Source: Prevotella sp. (lineage in GTDB: Bacteria > Bacteroidota > Bacteroidia > Bacteroidales > Bacteroidaceae). From it: a stretch of 64,000 nucleotides of DNA. Below are positions 16,498 to 24,047 of the stretch, one piece after another (position 1 is the stretch's first letter; each line of letters opens with the position of its first letter). The stretch covers positions 52,225 to 116,224 of the forward strand of contig JAFPVC010000005.1 of NCBI GenBank assembly GCA_017413085.1, in the 5' to 3' direction. The translations under genes and the position numbers were made by a program. Under the pieces are notes generated by a model. It searched no databases and had not been told where the DNA came from. It saw only the letters and a program-made list of their open reading frames with translations.

Positions 16498-18138
16498 CTA
16501 TGGGAGGACGGCACGAACCGAAAGTCCTTCGAAACGGAAATAATCGCTATTCCATGTGGCGTAGTCTGAATCGAAGAGCAGTACATCTAAAACAAGAGTC
16601 GGTTCGGTATCTTCGAGCGTTGTCGACCAATAGTTACCGCGCAAGCCTACGTAGGAGTCGAAGTCCGTGTCGACGTGTGAGCCTGCAACCGGAAGGAAAA
16701 TGTGGGCAGTGTTGGCGATGTTATAACTTCCAATTGGAGTGTAGTTGTTGTTTGCGGTCTTTTGCTTTCCTTTGTCGTCATTGTTGGCATCCTCAACCTT
16801 ATATACTATGTAGCCTTTCACACCTGTATTGTTGTAATCCTCCGTCCATTCCCAATAGCAACCGATGAGGAGTTCGTAAATTTCGTCACCAGTCGGCATG
16901 CGCCATGCACCGTGCCAGTTCATGTGGGCTGCGTCATCGCTTGCATCAAGAGTTGATTTATTGTCAATGACTGGACCATATTCACTGCTTGTGTTGTATT
17001 TGGTCAGGCTGGTGCCTGAGCCGTTACACCATTTGTATGTTTCCCAACTATAATCATTCTTCGGACTGATTTCGCCCCATGCAAAGTAGTCACCGTACCC
17101 TTCTGGGGTCGTTGCGCCGACATTGCAGGTTGCCCACTTCGTACCACTGGTTAGGCCGAGGTCAACGTAGTCGTGCGTGCTGCGCACCCAAGTCACGTGT
17201 GTCTGGGTCTCTTCCACCGTACCCATGTTCACTACGCTGTGGCGAGAGAAAGCAGAGGTCGTACCGTTATAGGAGCGTACCATCGTGGTCACCTCTTTGT
17301 TTTCACTGTCAATAGACGTGCAGCTCATGGTGAAACCTTCCTCAAGCGTGCCGGGCAGGATGGCGATGAGATATGTGCCGGCGGCTATCTTCGTACCCTC
17401 AACCGCAGGTACGAGGCTCACCGTGCATGAAGGAGAGGTGGGTATGACCCTGGAAACTCCGTCGGCGCCTACCTCCGCCATGAAGCCTCCGGCGATGCTG
17501 TCGCCACCGTTGGCGGTGAAGGTTATCTTGTCGTATGGCTCCGTTGTTGTCACCTTGACGAAGGCGCAGACATGCTTGAACTCACCGAGGCTGAGGTCTT
17601 TCTCCGTGTTCTCTATCTTATCCGCATTGTCATTGCGTGCGGTCATGATGGCTGCCAGTGGGTCGAAGCCGTCAGGGGTGGCTGTCTGCACATCAGGCAG
17701 TATGAGACCGTCTATGTATGTTGCGGATTCGTCTGCCTCGTCTGCGCTTATCATGTTGTCTTGTACCAAATCTGCAGCTGACAGTATCGTGGCCTCAGGC
17801 TCAAGGGGATATACTGCGCAGTATTTCTTCGGTTCGGTGACAGTGATGGTGCCTTCGAACTCGCCTGTTGTTTCGCCTGCACCTTTGGCAAGTTCAAACG
17901 GACAAGCTACTCCTGCACCGTCGAACACAGTGATGGCGTCGCCTTCCTGCCACACCACGTTGGCGCCGTCAACGGCAGTACGTGTGGCGTTGCTCTCCTG
18001 GCTGGCAGTAAAGGTTACTTTGTACTCACCCTTGACAGGTGCCTGGGCTTCTGTCAGTTCGATGTCGTTGCCACAAGAGGCAAGCGTGAGCATGGCGCAC
18101 ACTGCTGCCATGCCGCTATATAACTTGAATTGTTTCAT
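16498..18138 (-). CDS. Surface lipoprotein with a FISUMP-type C-terminal domain
   Basis: Exported lipoprotein of 546 aa. The signal peptide ends in LTLASC (Cys22). Residues about 40-320 resemble the fimbrillin-like surface modules of Bacteroidales (TAVDGANVVWQEGDAITVFDG; MVRSYNGTTSAFSRHSVVNMG). The C-terminal 220 residues are a Fibrobacter-type major paralogous (FISUMP) domain, shown by YVDLGLTSGTKWATCNVGA, YGDYFAWGEI, WHGAWRMPTGDE and NYWSTT. FISUMP domains are common on Bacteroidetes surface proteins but their ligand is not established. The only close neighbour is a small protein encoded upstream on the same strand. Confidence 0.87.
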   Translation of the reverse strand: MKQFKLYSGMAAVCAMLTLASCGNDIELTEAQAPVKGEYKVTFTASQESNATRTAVDGANVVWQEGDAITVFDGAGVACPFELAKGAGETTGEFEGTITVTEPKKYCAVYPLEPEATILSAADLVQDNMISADEADESATYIDGLILPDVQTATPDGFDPLAAIMTARNDNADKIENTEKDLSLGEFKHVCAFVKVTTTEPYDKITFTANGGDSIAGGFMAEVGADGVSRVIPTSPSCTVSLVPAVEGTKIAAGTYLIAILPGTLEEGFTMSCTSIDSENKEVTTMVRSYNGTTSAFSRHSVVNMGTVEETQTHVTWVRSTHDYVDLGLTSGTKWATCNVGATTPEGYGDYFAWGEISPKNDYSWETYKWCNGSGTSLTKYNTSSEYGPVIDNKSTLDASDDAAHMNWHGAWRMPTGDEIYELLIGCYWEWTEDYNNTGVKGYIVYKVEDANNDDKGKQKTANNNYTPIGSYNIANTAHIFLPVAGSHVDTDFDSYVGLRGNYWSTTLEDTEPTLVLDVLLFDSDYATWNSDYFRFEGLSVRAVLP

Positions 18139-18385
18139 TGTGCATTGATATTTTTACAAATAAAATTAATGAAAATTCGTGGGCATTCATGATAATTATA
18201 TGTTTTCTTTTTAACACGAATGGCCATTAATTAACCACGAATTATTCATAAATTATTATTATTGTTGTTGTTATTTTAACTACGAATTAAACGAATTTTA
18301 CGAATTATTCAGTGCTGTACTCCGCATGGTAATTCGTTTAATTAGTGAAATTCGTAGTTTTAAAATATATCATTGTATTGTTTCT
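18139..18385. repeat. Intergenic ACGAATT-type inverted repeat
   Basis: 247 bp without a gene. AACTACGAATT at 18278-18288 and AATTCGTAGTT at 18350-18360 form the outer arms of a long imperfect hairpin whose inner parts are also ACGAATT/AATTCGT words. A second imperfect inverted pair lies at about 18174-18230. It may form a structured leader for the lipoprotein gene. Confidence 0.6.
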
Positions 18386-18574
18386 TTATCCTCCGAGTCC
18401 TCCGCTGGTCCAGTCGAAGTTGCCGGGGTTGAGCGGTTCGGTGCCGAACTGGTTTGTACCGTTGTTGTTTGGGTCGTTGGGGTCAATGACATTTCCAACG
18501 CTCGCAGCGAGGATGTCCTGTGCCTCGAAGGCCGTGAGCCGCACCTCGGGGCGGATAAAAATCTTTTTCTTCAT
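18386..18574 (-). CDS. Small protein, M-x-x-x-(Y/F)-I-x-P family, 62 aa
   Basis: Function unknown. The sequence starts MKKKIFIRPEVRLTAFEAQD, continues ILAASVGN, then has a low-complexity tail of Asp, Asn, Pro and Gly ending TSGGLGG. Two other small proteins here (43642, 46837) share the pattern: a basic start, (Y/F)-I-x-P at residues 5-8, a hydrophobic stretch, (I/V/L)(L/M)-x-A-(S/H) near residues 20-25, then an acidic or Gly-rich tail. It has no classical signal peptide. It lies between an AAA-ATPase gene (68 nt upstream) and a FISUMP lipoprotein, all on the minus strand. The shape suggests a leader plus core peptide, but no modifying enzyme is adjacent. Confidence 0.7.
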   Translation of the reverse strand: MKKKIFIRPEVRLTAFEAQDILAASVGNVIDPNDPNNNGTNQFGTEPLNPGNFDWTSGGLGG

Positions 18575-18617
18575 TTTAATTGTTCAGTTATGTGTCTATT
18601 ATTAAAGTGGGTTAATT

Positions 18618-18649
18618 AGCAATCCTTCAACTCTTCAATCCTTCAATTT
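18618..18649 (-). repeat. 8-nt array overlapping the AAA-ATPase stop codon
   Basis: Four 8-nt units of the TTGAA type (minus strand) spaced exactly 8 nt. The stop codon and the last codons of the AAA-ATPase gene (EKN) lie inside the array. Confidence 0.7.
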
Positions 18650-20208
18650 TTCTCTATCAAGTATTTCTCTATGGTGCGGATGTCCTTGCTGAAGTTGATG
18701 CCGACCATGTAGGTGGTCTTTTCATCAAGTGTGTACGGCAGCAGATACTGCCTGTCCTTTATCTGCTGCAGGGCTTCCTCTGCCGTGCCGTTGAGCTTGA
18801 ACTCCATCACGTAGCGGTACTGCGGGGTCTCTATCAGCAGGTCTATGCGGCCGTCGCTGGTCTTGTATTCGCTCTGCGTGTAGAAACTGAGCATCTTGAA
18901 CACTACCCAAATGACGTTCTGGTAGTTGCCCTCGCGGTCAAGTTCGGCATCATACGGCGCACTGGCGAGCAGTGACTTCAGGCGCTTGCAGAACTGTTCG
19001 GGGTTGCCACTCTCCACGTCGTCGGCAAAAAGCTCAACGTCGAAGACGGAGCGTTTCTTCTCCTCGGTCTTGTAATTATCCAGATAGAACGGTGCGAGGT
19101 ATTTCACGAAGCCTTCCTCCACCTCTTCATTCGGGAAACCGAGTATGTATTTCTTGAATCGCTCCTTATAGCCCTTTATCGTCAGGTAGCCGCTTTGGTA
19201 TATCACTGGTATCGGGTCGCTCGACTCTGCGTCAATAGAGTTCAGCACGTCGGCAGTCACCTCCGCCTTCGACATCTGTTCAAGGCTGTAGTGGTGCCGG
19301 CGCAGCAGGGTGACGAGGTATGTCGGCGTGCCGGTCTCAAACCAATAGCTGCGGAAGATATAGTTACTGAAAGTGTTCAGCACACTGAAAGGATTGTATA
19401 TGCCGCCCTTTGAGAACTCGTTGAAGTGGTAGCCGTCATACATCTTCTTCATTTTAGCTATGCACTCCTCGCGTGTCAGTCCGTTGTTTTCTGCCAGTTC
19501 GTCTATCTGCTTGTCGAAGACGCTGAGCAGTTCCTGCTCCGTGATGCCGCAGATGTCATGGTACTTGGGATACATCGAGATATCCATGAGGTTATTGAGG
19601 TCGCTGAACACGCTGACTTTACCGAACTTTGTTACTCCGGTGAGCATGGCAAACTTGATGCAGGCATCCATTGACTTCAGTGCACCGTAGAATCCCTTGA
19701 GCGTGCCGCGGAACTCGCTTTGCAGCGTCTCATTACCTATGGCCTGCAGCATCGGCTTGTCGTATTCGTCAACGAGGATGACGACGCGGCGGCCAGTCTT
19801 TTCGTATGCAGCACGGATTACTTTCTCAAAACGCATGCCGAACGGCAGGTCCGGCCTTGCACAACCATACATTGCCTCCCACTCACTGAGAGAGTCATCA
19901 AGTTTTTTCTCCAACACCTCTGCCTTGTCATACTTATTTGTGTTCAAGTCAAGGTGCATGATAGGGTGTTCCGCCCAGTCCCAGTCGTCCTTCTTGTCAA
20001 TGGCCAGTCCCTTGAACAGTTCGCGCTTGCCCTGAAACAGAGCCTTCAGCGTGGAGATGAGCAGTGACTTGCCGAAGCGGCGCGGATGCGAGAGGAAGTA
20101 ATACGAACCTTCACTGACAAGGCGGTAAACATGCTCCGTCTTGTCAATATAGAGATATCCGTCAGTGCGAATCTTCTCAAAGTCTTGTATGCCAATAGGT
20201 AGTTTCAT
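18643..20208 (-). CDS. AAA-ATPase-like protein with a PD-(D/E)XK C-terminal domain
   Basis: 521-aa member of the AAA-ATPase-like plus PD-(D/E)XK nuclease family that is abundant in Prevotella and related gut Bacteroidales. The N-terminal part has the family opening PIGIQDFEKIRTDGYLYIDKT, a Walker A-like HPRRFGKSLL (about residues 41-50) and Walker B VVILVDEYDKPM (about 145-156). The C-terminal nuclease-like domain shows GRIDLLIETPQYRYVMEFKLNG (about 453-474), with the D and E-x-K residues of the nuclease core. The cellular role of the family is not established; mobile or defence roles have been suggested. It has its own promoter and an 8-nt array in its leader. Confidence 0.9.
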   Translation of the reverse strand: MKLPIGIQDFEKIRTDGYLYIDKTEHVYRLVSEGSYYFLSHPRRFGKSLLISTLKALFQGKRELFKGLAIDKKDDWDWAEHPIMHLDLNTNKYDKAEVLEKKLDDSLSEWEAMYGCARPDLPFGMRFEKVIRAAYEKTGRRVVILVDEYDKPMLQAIGNETLQSEFRGTLKGFYGALKSMDACIKFAMLTGVTKFGKVSVFSDLNNLMDISMYPKYHDICGITEQELLSVFDKQIDELAENNGLTREECIAKMKKMYDGYHFNEFSKGGIYNPFSVLNTFSNYIFRSYWFETGTPTYLVTLLRRHHYSLEQMSKAEVTADVLNSIDAESSDPIPVIYQSGYLTIKGYKERFKKYILGFPNEEVEEGFVKYLAPFYLDNYKTEEKKRSVFDVELFADDVESGNPEQFCKRLKSLLASAPYDAELDREGNYQNVIWVVFKMLSFYTQSEYKTSDGRIDLLIETPQYRYVMEFKLNGTAEEALQQIKDRQYLLPYTLDEKTTYMVGINFSKDIRTIEKYLIEKN

Positions 20209-20262
20209 TCTTTCAATTCACAATGCATAATTCACAATGCACAATTACCATGCGGTAAAAAC

Positions 20263-20294
20263 TTCAAGTCTTCAATTTTTCAATTCTTTAATTC
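20263..20294 (-). repeat. 8-nt array in the AAA-ATPase leader (4 units)
   Basis: Four 8-nt units of the TTGAA/TTAAA type on the minus strand, CAA or TAA marks at 20265, 20273, 20281 and 20289, beginning about 10 nt after the -7 box. It is the same arrangement as in purB and greA but shorter. Confidence 0.75.
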
Positions 20295-20303
20295 TTCTTG
20301 GTG

Positions 20304-20334
20304 CAAAGTTACGATTTTTTAATGAAACAACAAA
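20304..20334 (-). promoter_or_regulatory. Bacteroidetes-type promoter for the AAA-ATPase gene
   Basis: On the minus strand TTTG (20334-20331), 19 nt, then TAACTTTG (20311-20304). Both are exact consensus matches, 95 nt before the start codon. Confidence 0.78.
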
Positions 20335-20367
20335 ATTATAACTAAAAAATTGAAGGATTGAGATTTC

Positions 20368-20439
20368 TTCAACTCTTCAATCCTTCAATTCTTAAATTCT
20401 TCAATCCTTCAACTCTTAAATCCTTCAATCCTTCAATTT
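20368..20439 (-). repeat. 8-nt tandem array, 9 units, not attached to a recognised gene
   Basis: Nine consecutive 8-nt units (TTCAACTC, TTCAATCC and variants) in strict register, preceded by one or two units in the opposite orientation at 20344-20362. No start codon of a recognisable gene follows on the minus strand before the AAA-ATPase promoter. Confidence 0.75.
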
Positions 20440-20717
20440 TATATTGTTCTATTTCTCCACTATCAAGAAAACTCATTTTAAGCGCAAGAAACAAAGTCGG
20501 TGGACACGCACCCCATAGAAGGGGTTAAATCGCGTAGAGGTGCCTTAAAACGCTTTTTTAAATGCACAATGCATAATGCATAATGCACGATTATGCCATA
20601 CAGGGTAAAAAATGCGAGATATGCGAAACAGTTATGCATAATGAATTATGAATTAAGCACTAATCAGTACCAAATTACGGTGTAATCGTGGCTTGATTGC
20701 ATTGTAATCAGGTACAA

Positions 20718-20744
20718 ATTACACTGTAATTAGGGCCTGATTAC
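20718..20744 (-). repeat. Dispersed 27-nt element, copy 1
   Basis: 27 nt identical to the reverse complement of 48037-48063. It sits in a longer block (20658-20744) of TAATCAG and ATTACNGTGTAAT words that can pair with each other. The second copy, 27 kb away, has the same kind of surroundings. Confidence 0.75.
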
Positions 20745-20884
20745 TGCGCGTTAAGAAAACTTTACATTTTTAACATTTGTCTATTTGTCGAAAATCAGTT
20801 GTTTCTTGCCCAAACAAAAAAAGTTTTTTCTCTTTTATTTTTGCTTTTTTCTATGAAATATTATGCAGTTTCACAGAATTTTTA

Positions 20885-20892
20885 TACCTTTG
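20885..20892 (+). promoter_or_regulatory. -7 promoter element before the Rhs fragment
   Basis: TACCTTTG, an exact -7 match, followed by GCAC as at other starts here. No TTTG lies at the right -33 distance. It lies inside the longest possible Rhs frame (from 20863), which supports the later start at 20950. Confidence 0.55.
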
Positions 20893-20949
20893 CACCCGTT
20901 TTGCCGATACGACGAAGGCCGAAAAATAGCACTGATAAAGTACGACAAT

Positions 20950-22158
20950 ATGAACAACCCGAGCAGAATACAGTTTACTAATGGCAACGTGACGAAATAT
21001 GTTTACTCCGCCACAGGCGAGAAACTGCGCACCGTCCACCAGACTGCTGCGCCAAACATCACCGTGGCAATGGGTACAGCGCATGAACTGACTGCTTCGG
21101 AGTTACTGTACACAGACTCTACAGACTATTACTGTGGTGGCAAGTTGACAGTGAAGAACGGACGTATGGACAAGTATTTCTTTGATGGTGGCTATGCGCA
21201 GGCTACAGTTGATGAAGCAAATAATTCAGATAATTTTGCATTCTTCCACTATAACTCCGACCACCTCGGTAACGTGCGCGAGGTGATAGACGAAAAAGGC
21301 GACGTAGTACAGATTACTAACTACTACCCTTTCGGCACGCCATACAGTGCGGAGGATTTTGCTACGCATAATCCCGACCAACAGGACAGGAAGTACAACG
21401 GCAAGGAGTTTGACAGTACGCATGGACTCAACACTTCCGACTACGGTGCACGTCAATACTGCTCATTATTCGGCCGTTGGGACAGAATGGATCCATTGTG
21501 TGAGAAATACTACTCTGTAAGTCCGTATGCGTATTGCCATAACAATCCTGTTATGTTGACAGACCCTAACGGAGAGGATGATTATTTTGACTTCTATGGC
21601 AATTACCTTGGAACAAATAAGGAAGAAACGGATTATATTTACGTTACCGATGATTTCAATAGGTTAGAAGATGGTCGTTGTGTCGTTGGAATTGACACAA
21701 GGGTTGCATTAGCAGATGCTGATTTATCTGCAAAGGCATATTCTAATATCTTTACAAGCATTCTTGATAGAATGCCCGATGTGGATACAAGTAAACTACA
21801 TAATGAGAAAATATCTGTGTCAAAGATAGCAGATGACCCCCAGGATGACGATTTTTTCAATGACGCAAACAACGAAATTGATTTTGAGCATAATCGTTTT
21901 GCAACGACATCACCAGATCACTCTGATGCTCACATCACTGCATACATAACTTCAAAAAGTAAAAATTATTACAATACGGTTTCTGATGTAAGAAACATGT
22001 TGGGTGTACATGAATTCATAAGACACTATCAAGAAAACATGGACGATGGTTACAATTTGTATCAAAGCCTAAAAGAACATCATTCAACATGGGATAGAAC
22101 TTCTGATTTATACAAGAAACATGTAGAGTACATGATAGATTACTACAAAAAAAGATGA
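20950..22158 (+). CDS. Rhs-core fragment with a putative zinc-metalloprotease toxin tip
   Basis: C-terminal part of an Rhs/YD-repeat protein (402 aa from ATG 20950). The core is recognisable from SRIQFTNGNVTKYVYSATGE, then YNSDHLGNVREVIDEKGDVV, YYPFGTPY, KYNGKEFD, YGARQYCSLFGRWDRMDPL, and the conserved core end YYSVSPYAYCHNNPV-x5-DPNG. The large N-terminal Rhs barrel is missing and no signal peptide is seen, so this is a truncated or orphan copy. After DPNG about 200 residues form a variable tip with HEFIRH (residues 354-359), an HEXXH zinc-peptidase motif, and EHH about 20 residues later that could supply a third ligand. The tip is more A/T-rich than the core. The stop overlaps the next gene by 4 nt. 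Toxin activity is inferred. Confidence 0.75.
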   Translation: MNNPSRIQFTNGNVTKYVYSATGEKLRTVHQTAAPNITVAMGTAHELTASELLYTDSTDYYCGGKLTVKNGRMDKYFFDGGYAQATVDEANNSDNFAFFHYNSDHLGNVREVIDEKGDVVQITNYYPFGTPYSAEDFATHNPDQQDRKYNGKEFDSTHGLNTSDYGARQYCSLFGRWDRMDPLCEKYYSVSPYAYCHNNPVMLTDPNGEDDYFDFYGNYLGTNKEETDYIYVTDDFNRLEDGRCVVGIDTRVALADADLSAKAYSNIFTSILDRMPDVDTSKLHNEKISVSKIADDPQDDDFFNDANNEIDFEHNRFATTSPDHSDAHITAYITSKSKNYYNTVSDVRNMLGVHEFIRHYQENMDDGYNLYQSLKEHHSTWDRTSDLYKKHVEYMIDYYKKR

Positions 22159-22766
22159 TGACGAAAAAAACAAAATATGTTACACTGATGTCAATTACAA
22201 TTTTTTCTGTAATTGCCGTATATTGTTTTTTCTATAATAAAGGTAGAAAAACGCCAATTTTGGAAGCTCGATTACTAGTGGTTAAGGATAACAAAATGTG
22301 GGCTGATTCATTAGATAGTGTTGAAAATCGCAGGAATGAAGACAACAGCCACAGGGAAATCTATTTTCGATACGAAATAGGAAATGATAGCGAAGATACA
22401 TTATATTTTCCTTTGGCTTCAAATACTGAAATGTCAAGTAAATCTCATATTTCTGTAAAGATAAAAGATATGAACAATACTATTCCACAATTATCTTTTG
22501 TTTGGAAAAACAACTCATATAAAATCGCGCCACATGAAGTTATAGATATATCATTTACTGTATGTAAAATATTCACAGTGGAAGAAGAAAGAAAAAATAA
22601 TACTAACATATACGATTTGCTTCCTAGATTTCAAATGGAATATAAACTTGATTCTGTAGATATTCGGCAAAATAATCTGCCTGTGCCAAACATCAGGTTC
22701 AATAATGATACAACAGGAATAAAAGTCCGTTTTACTTCAATGAATGATAGAACAGGATGCTTATAG
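22155..22766 (+). CDS. Membrane-anchored protein, candidate immunity protein 1
   Basis: 203 aa, no named family recognised. One N-terminal transmembrane segment or uncleaved signal (about residues 8-27) precedes a soluble domain predicted outside the cytoplasm. Its ATG overlaps the stop of the Rhs-tip gene (ATGA), the tight coupling usual for toxin-immunity pairs. It is paralogous to the next gene; both contain (L/I)EARL, DSL-(D/S)-x-(V/L)ENR, IYFRYEI or ILFKYEI, a D-T-L-(Y/F)-F-P-L block, (F/L)TVE-(E/D)-E and NNDTTG(I/V)K. Low GC relative to the housekeeping genes suggests transfer with the toxin tip. The immunity role is inferred from position only. Confidence 0.75.
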   Translation: MMTKKTKYVTLMSITIFSVIAVYCFFYNKGRKTPILEARLLVVKDNKMWADSLDSVENRRNEDNSHREIYFRYEIGNDSEDTLYFPLASNTEMSSKSHISVKIKDMNNTIPQLSFVWKNNSYKIAPHEVIDISFTVCKIFTVEEERKNNTNIYDLLPRFQMEYKLDSVDIRQNNLPVPNIRFNNDTTGIKVRFTSMNDRTGCL

Positions 22767-22802
22767 ATGTGTAGTAAATAGCATTTAATATTATTTAAAA
22801 CG

Positions 22803-23417
22803 ATGAATAAAAAGAAGAAAAATATAATAATTATATCTTTAGTACTTCTTGTTTTGTTAATAGCTTATTGTATCTGGACATATTGGGAGTTTAAGATCTA
22901 TACACTTGAGGCCAGATTAATTAGTATAGAAGACTATAGATTTTATTCAGATTCGTTGGACAGACTTGAAAACAGAAAGAAAAAAGACATAAGTCAAAGA
23001 AAGATTCTTTTTAAATATGAAATTAAGAATGAATATAATGACACTCTCTTTTTTCCCTTGCAGTCAGAGTTTGAACACAGTAAATCTCATATTGAAGTAA
23101 ATTTCAATGAATATGGAAAAAAGCAACCATTAGTCATTGATGTAAAGAAAAGAAAAAGTACAAATATGATCCCACCAGGAGGAATAATTACCTTATCTTT
23201 TTTTATAGAAAATTTCTTAACAGTGGAAGATGAGCAAAAAAAGAACGTGGATACATATAAAATAATTTCTACAATTCATACAAAATACGTTTTGGACTCC
23301 ACAGATATCTGTTCCACAGATTTTCCTGTACCAAAGATACATTTCAACAATGACACAACTGGCGTTAAATTCTATCTCGTTCCATCAGGAAAAATCCTTC
23401 GTGTTACACTTGAATAA
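22803..23417 (+). CDS. Membrane-anchored protein, candidate immunity protein 2
   Basis: 204-aa paralogue of the preceding gene with the same layout: a Lys-rich start, one hydrophobic segment (about residues 8-27), then a soluble domain. Shared blocks are LEARLISIEDYRFYSDSLD, KYEIKNEYNDTLFFPLQSE, FLTVEDEQ and PVPKIHFNNDTTGVKF. The two proteins differ widely outside these blocks, as expected for immunity proteins matched to different toxins. This copy may be the partner of a lost tip, because the downstream Rhs core copy is truncated. It is 36 nt after the first and very A/T-rich. Confidence 0.75.
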   Translation: MNKKKKNIIIISLVLLVLLIAYCIWTYWEFKIYTLEARLISIEDYRFYSDSLDRLENRKKKDISQRKILFKYEIKNEYNDTLFFPLQSEFEHSKSHIEVNFNEYGKKQPLVIDVKKRKSTNMIPPGGIITLSFFIENFLTVEDEQKKNVDTYKIISTIHTKYVLDSTDICSTDFPVPKIHFNNDTTGVKFYLVPSGKILRVTLE

Positions 23418-23441
23418 ACATGACTTTATACTAATGTGTAT

Positions 23442-23790
23442 ATGAATACCCCGAACAGAATACAGTTTACTAACGGAAACGTGACGAAGTATGTGTACTC
23501 CGCCACTGGCGAGAAACTGCGCACCGTCCACCAGACTGCTGCGCCGAATATCACCGTGGCTATGGATACAGCGCATGAACTGACTGCTTCGGAGTTACTG
23601 TACACAGACTCTACGGACTACTATCTTGGCGGTAAGCTCACCGTGAAGAACGGACGTATGGACAAGTATTTCTTTGATGGCGGATATGCGCAGGCAAAGA
23701 CAAACGAAACCACACTGACAGATAATTTCTCTTTGTATTACTACAATTCTGACCACCTGAGATATCAGTTCTCATATCTTTCTCATTTAA
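23442..23790 (+). pseudogene. Second, truncated Rhs-core copy
   Basis: From ATG 23442 the sequence closely follows the upstream Rhs core (20950 onward), roughly 90% identical by eye for the first 240 nt, through GGYAQA, then more loosely to YYNSDHL near 23757. Homology then stops where the other copy continues GNVREVID. The frame runs on to 23957, but only by reading through a hairpin terminator (23795-23832) and the greA promoter (23902-23933), so those residues are not a real domain. It is best read as the remnant of an Rhs locus left by cassette recombination or deletion. The end coordinate is approximate. Confidence 0.75.
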
Positions 23791-23794
23791 AAAC

Positions 23795-23836
23795 AATCGG
23801 CAGTGCATATTTGAAGCATGCACTGCCGATTTTACA
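23795..23836 (+). terminator. Hairpin terminator after the Rhs remnant
   Basis: A 14-bp perfect stem, 23795-23808 with 23818-23831 (core CGGCAGTGCAT), followed by TTTTAC. It lies between the Rhs remnant and greA. Confidence 0.75.
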
Positions 23837-23901
23837 TTTTTACAAATTGAATGAAACAAACACAAAACACTTGCCAAACAAAAGAAATATTTGGGAAATG
23901 A

Positions 23902-23933
23902 TTTGGGTGTTTCAGAATTATTTCATACCTTTG
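23902..23933 (+). promoter_or_regulatory. Bacteroidetes-type promoter for greA
   Basis: TTTG (23902-23905), 20 nt, TACCTTTG (23926-23933). An exact consensus pair, 168 nt before the greA start, directly followed by the 8-nt array. Confidence 0.8.
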
Positions 23934-23943
23934 CAGCGAAAAA

Positions 23944-24047
23944 AATTGAAGAATTGAAGAATTGAAGGGTTGAAGAGTTGAAAAGTTGAAAAATTGAAGG
24001 ATTGAAGAGTTGAAGAGTTGAAGGGTTGAAGAGTTGAAAAATTGAAG
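23944..24047 (+). repeat. 8-nt tandem array in the greA leader (13 units)
   Basis: Thirteen 8-nt units of (A/G)(A/G)TTGAA(A/G) in perfect register, beginning 11 nt after the -7 box. The unit count (13) and length (104 nt) equal those of the purB array, although the unit order differs. Confidence 0.87.

Larger units (their letters stand above)
20209..20949. other. Repeat-rich intergenic region between the AAA-ATPase and Rhs genes
   Basis: About 740 bp with no supported gene. In order: CATAATGCA-type repeats (20216-20248), the AAA-ATPase leader array (20263-20294) and promoter (20304-20334), a second 8-nt array (20368-20439) preceded by an oppositely oriented copy (20344-20362), more CATAATGCA repeats (20563-20655), a TAATCAG/ATTACNGTGTAAT element (20658-20744), and the Rhs -7 box (20885-20892). 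Confidence 0.7.

Noticed and set aside
20863-20949. Longer start for the Rhs gene
   Set aside because: It would begin before the -7 box at 20885-20892. The extra residues do include an Rhs-like stretch (IALIKYDN), so the locus is a truncated fragment either way.
23790-23957. C-terminal part of the second Rhs frame
   Set aside because: Reads through a hairpin terminator and the greA promoter; no domain is recognisable.
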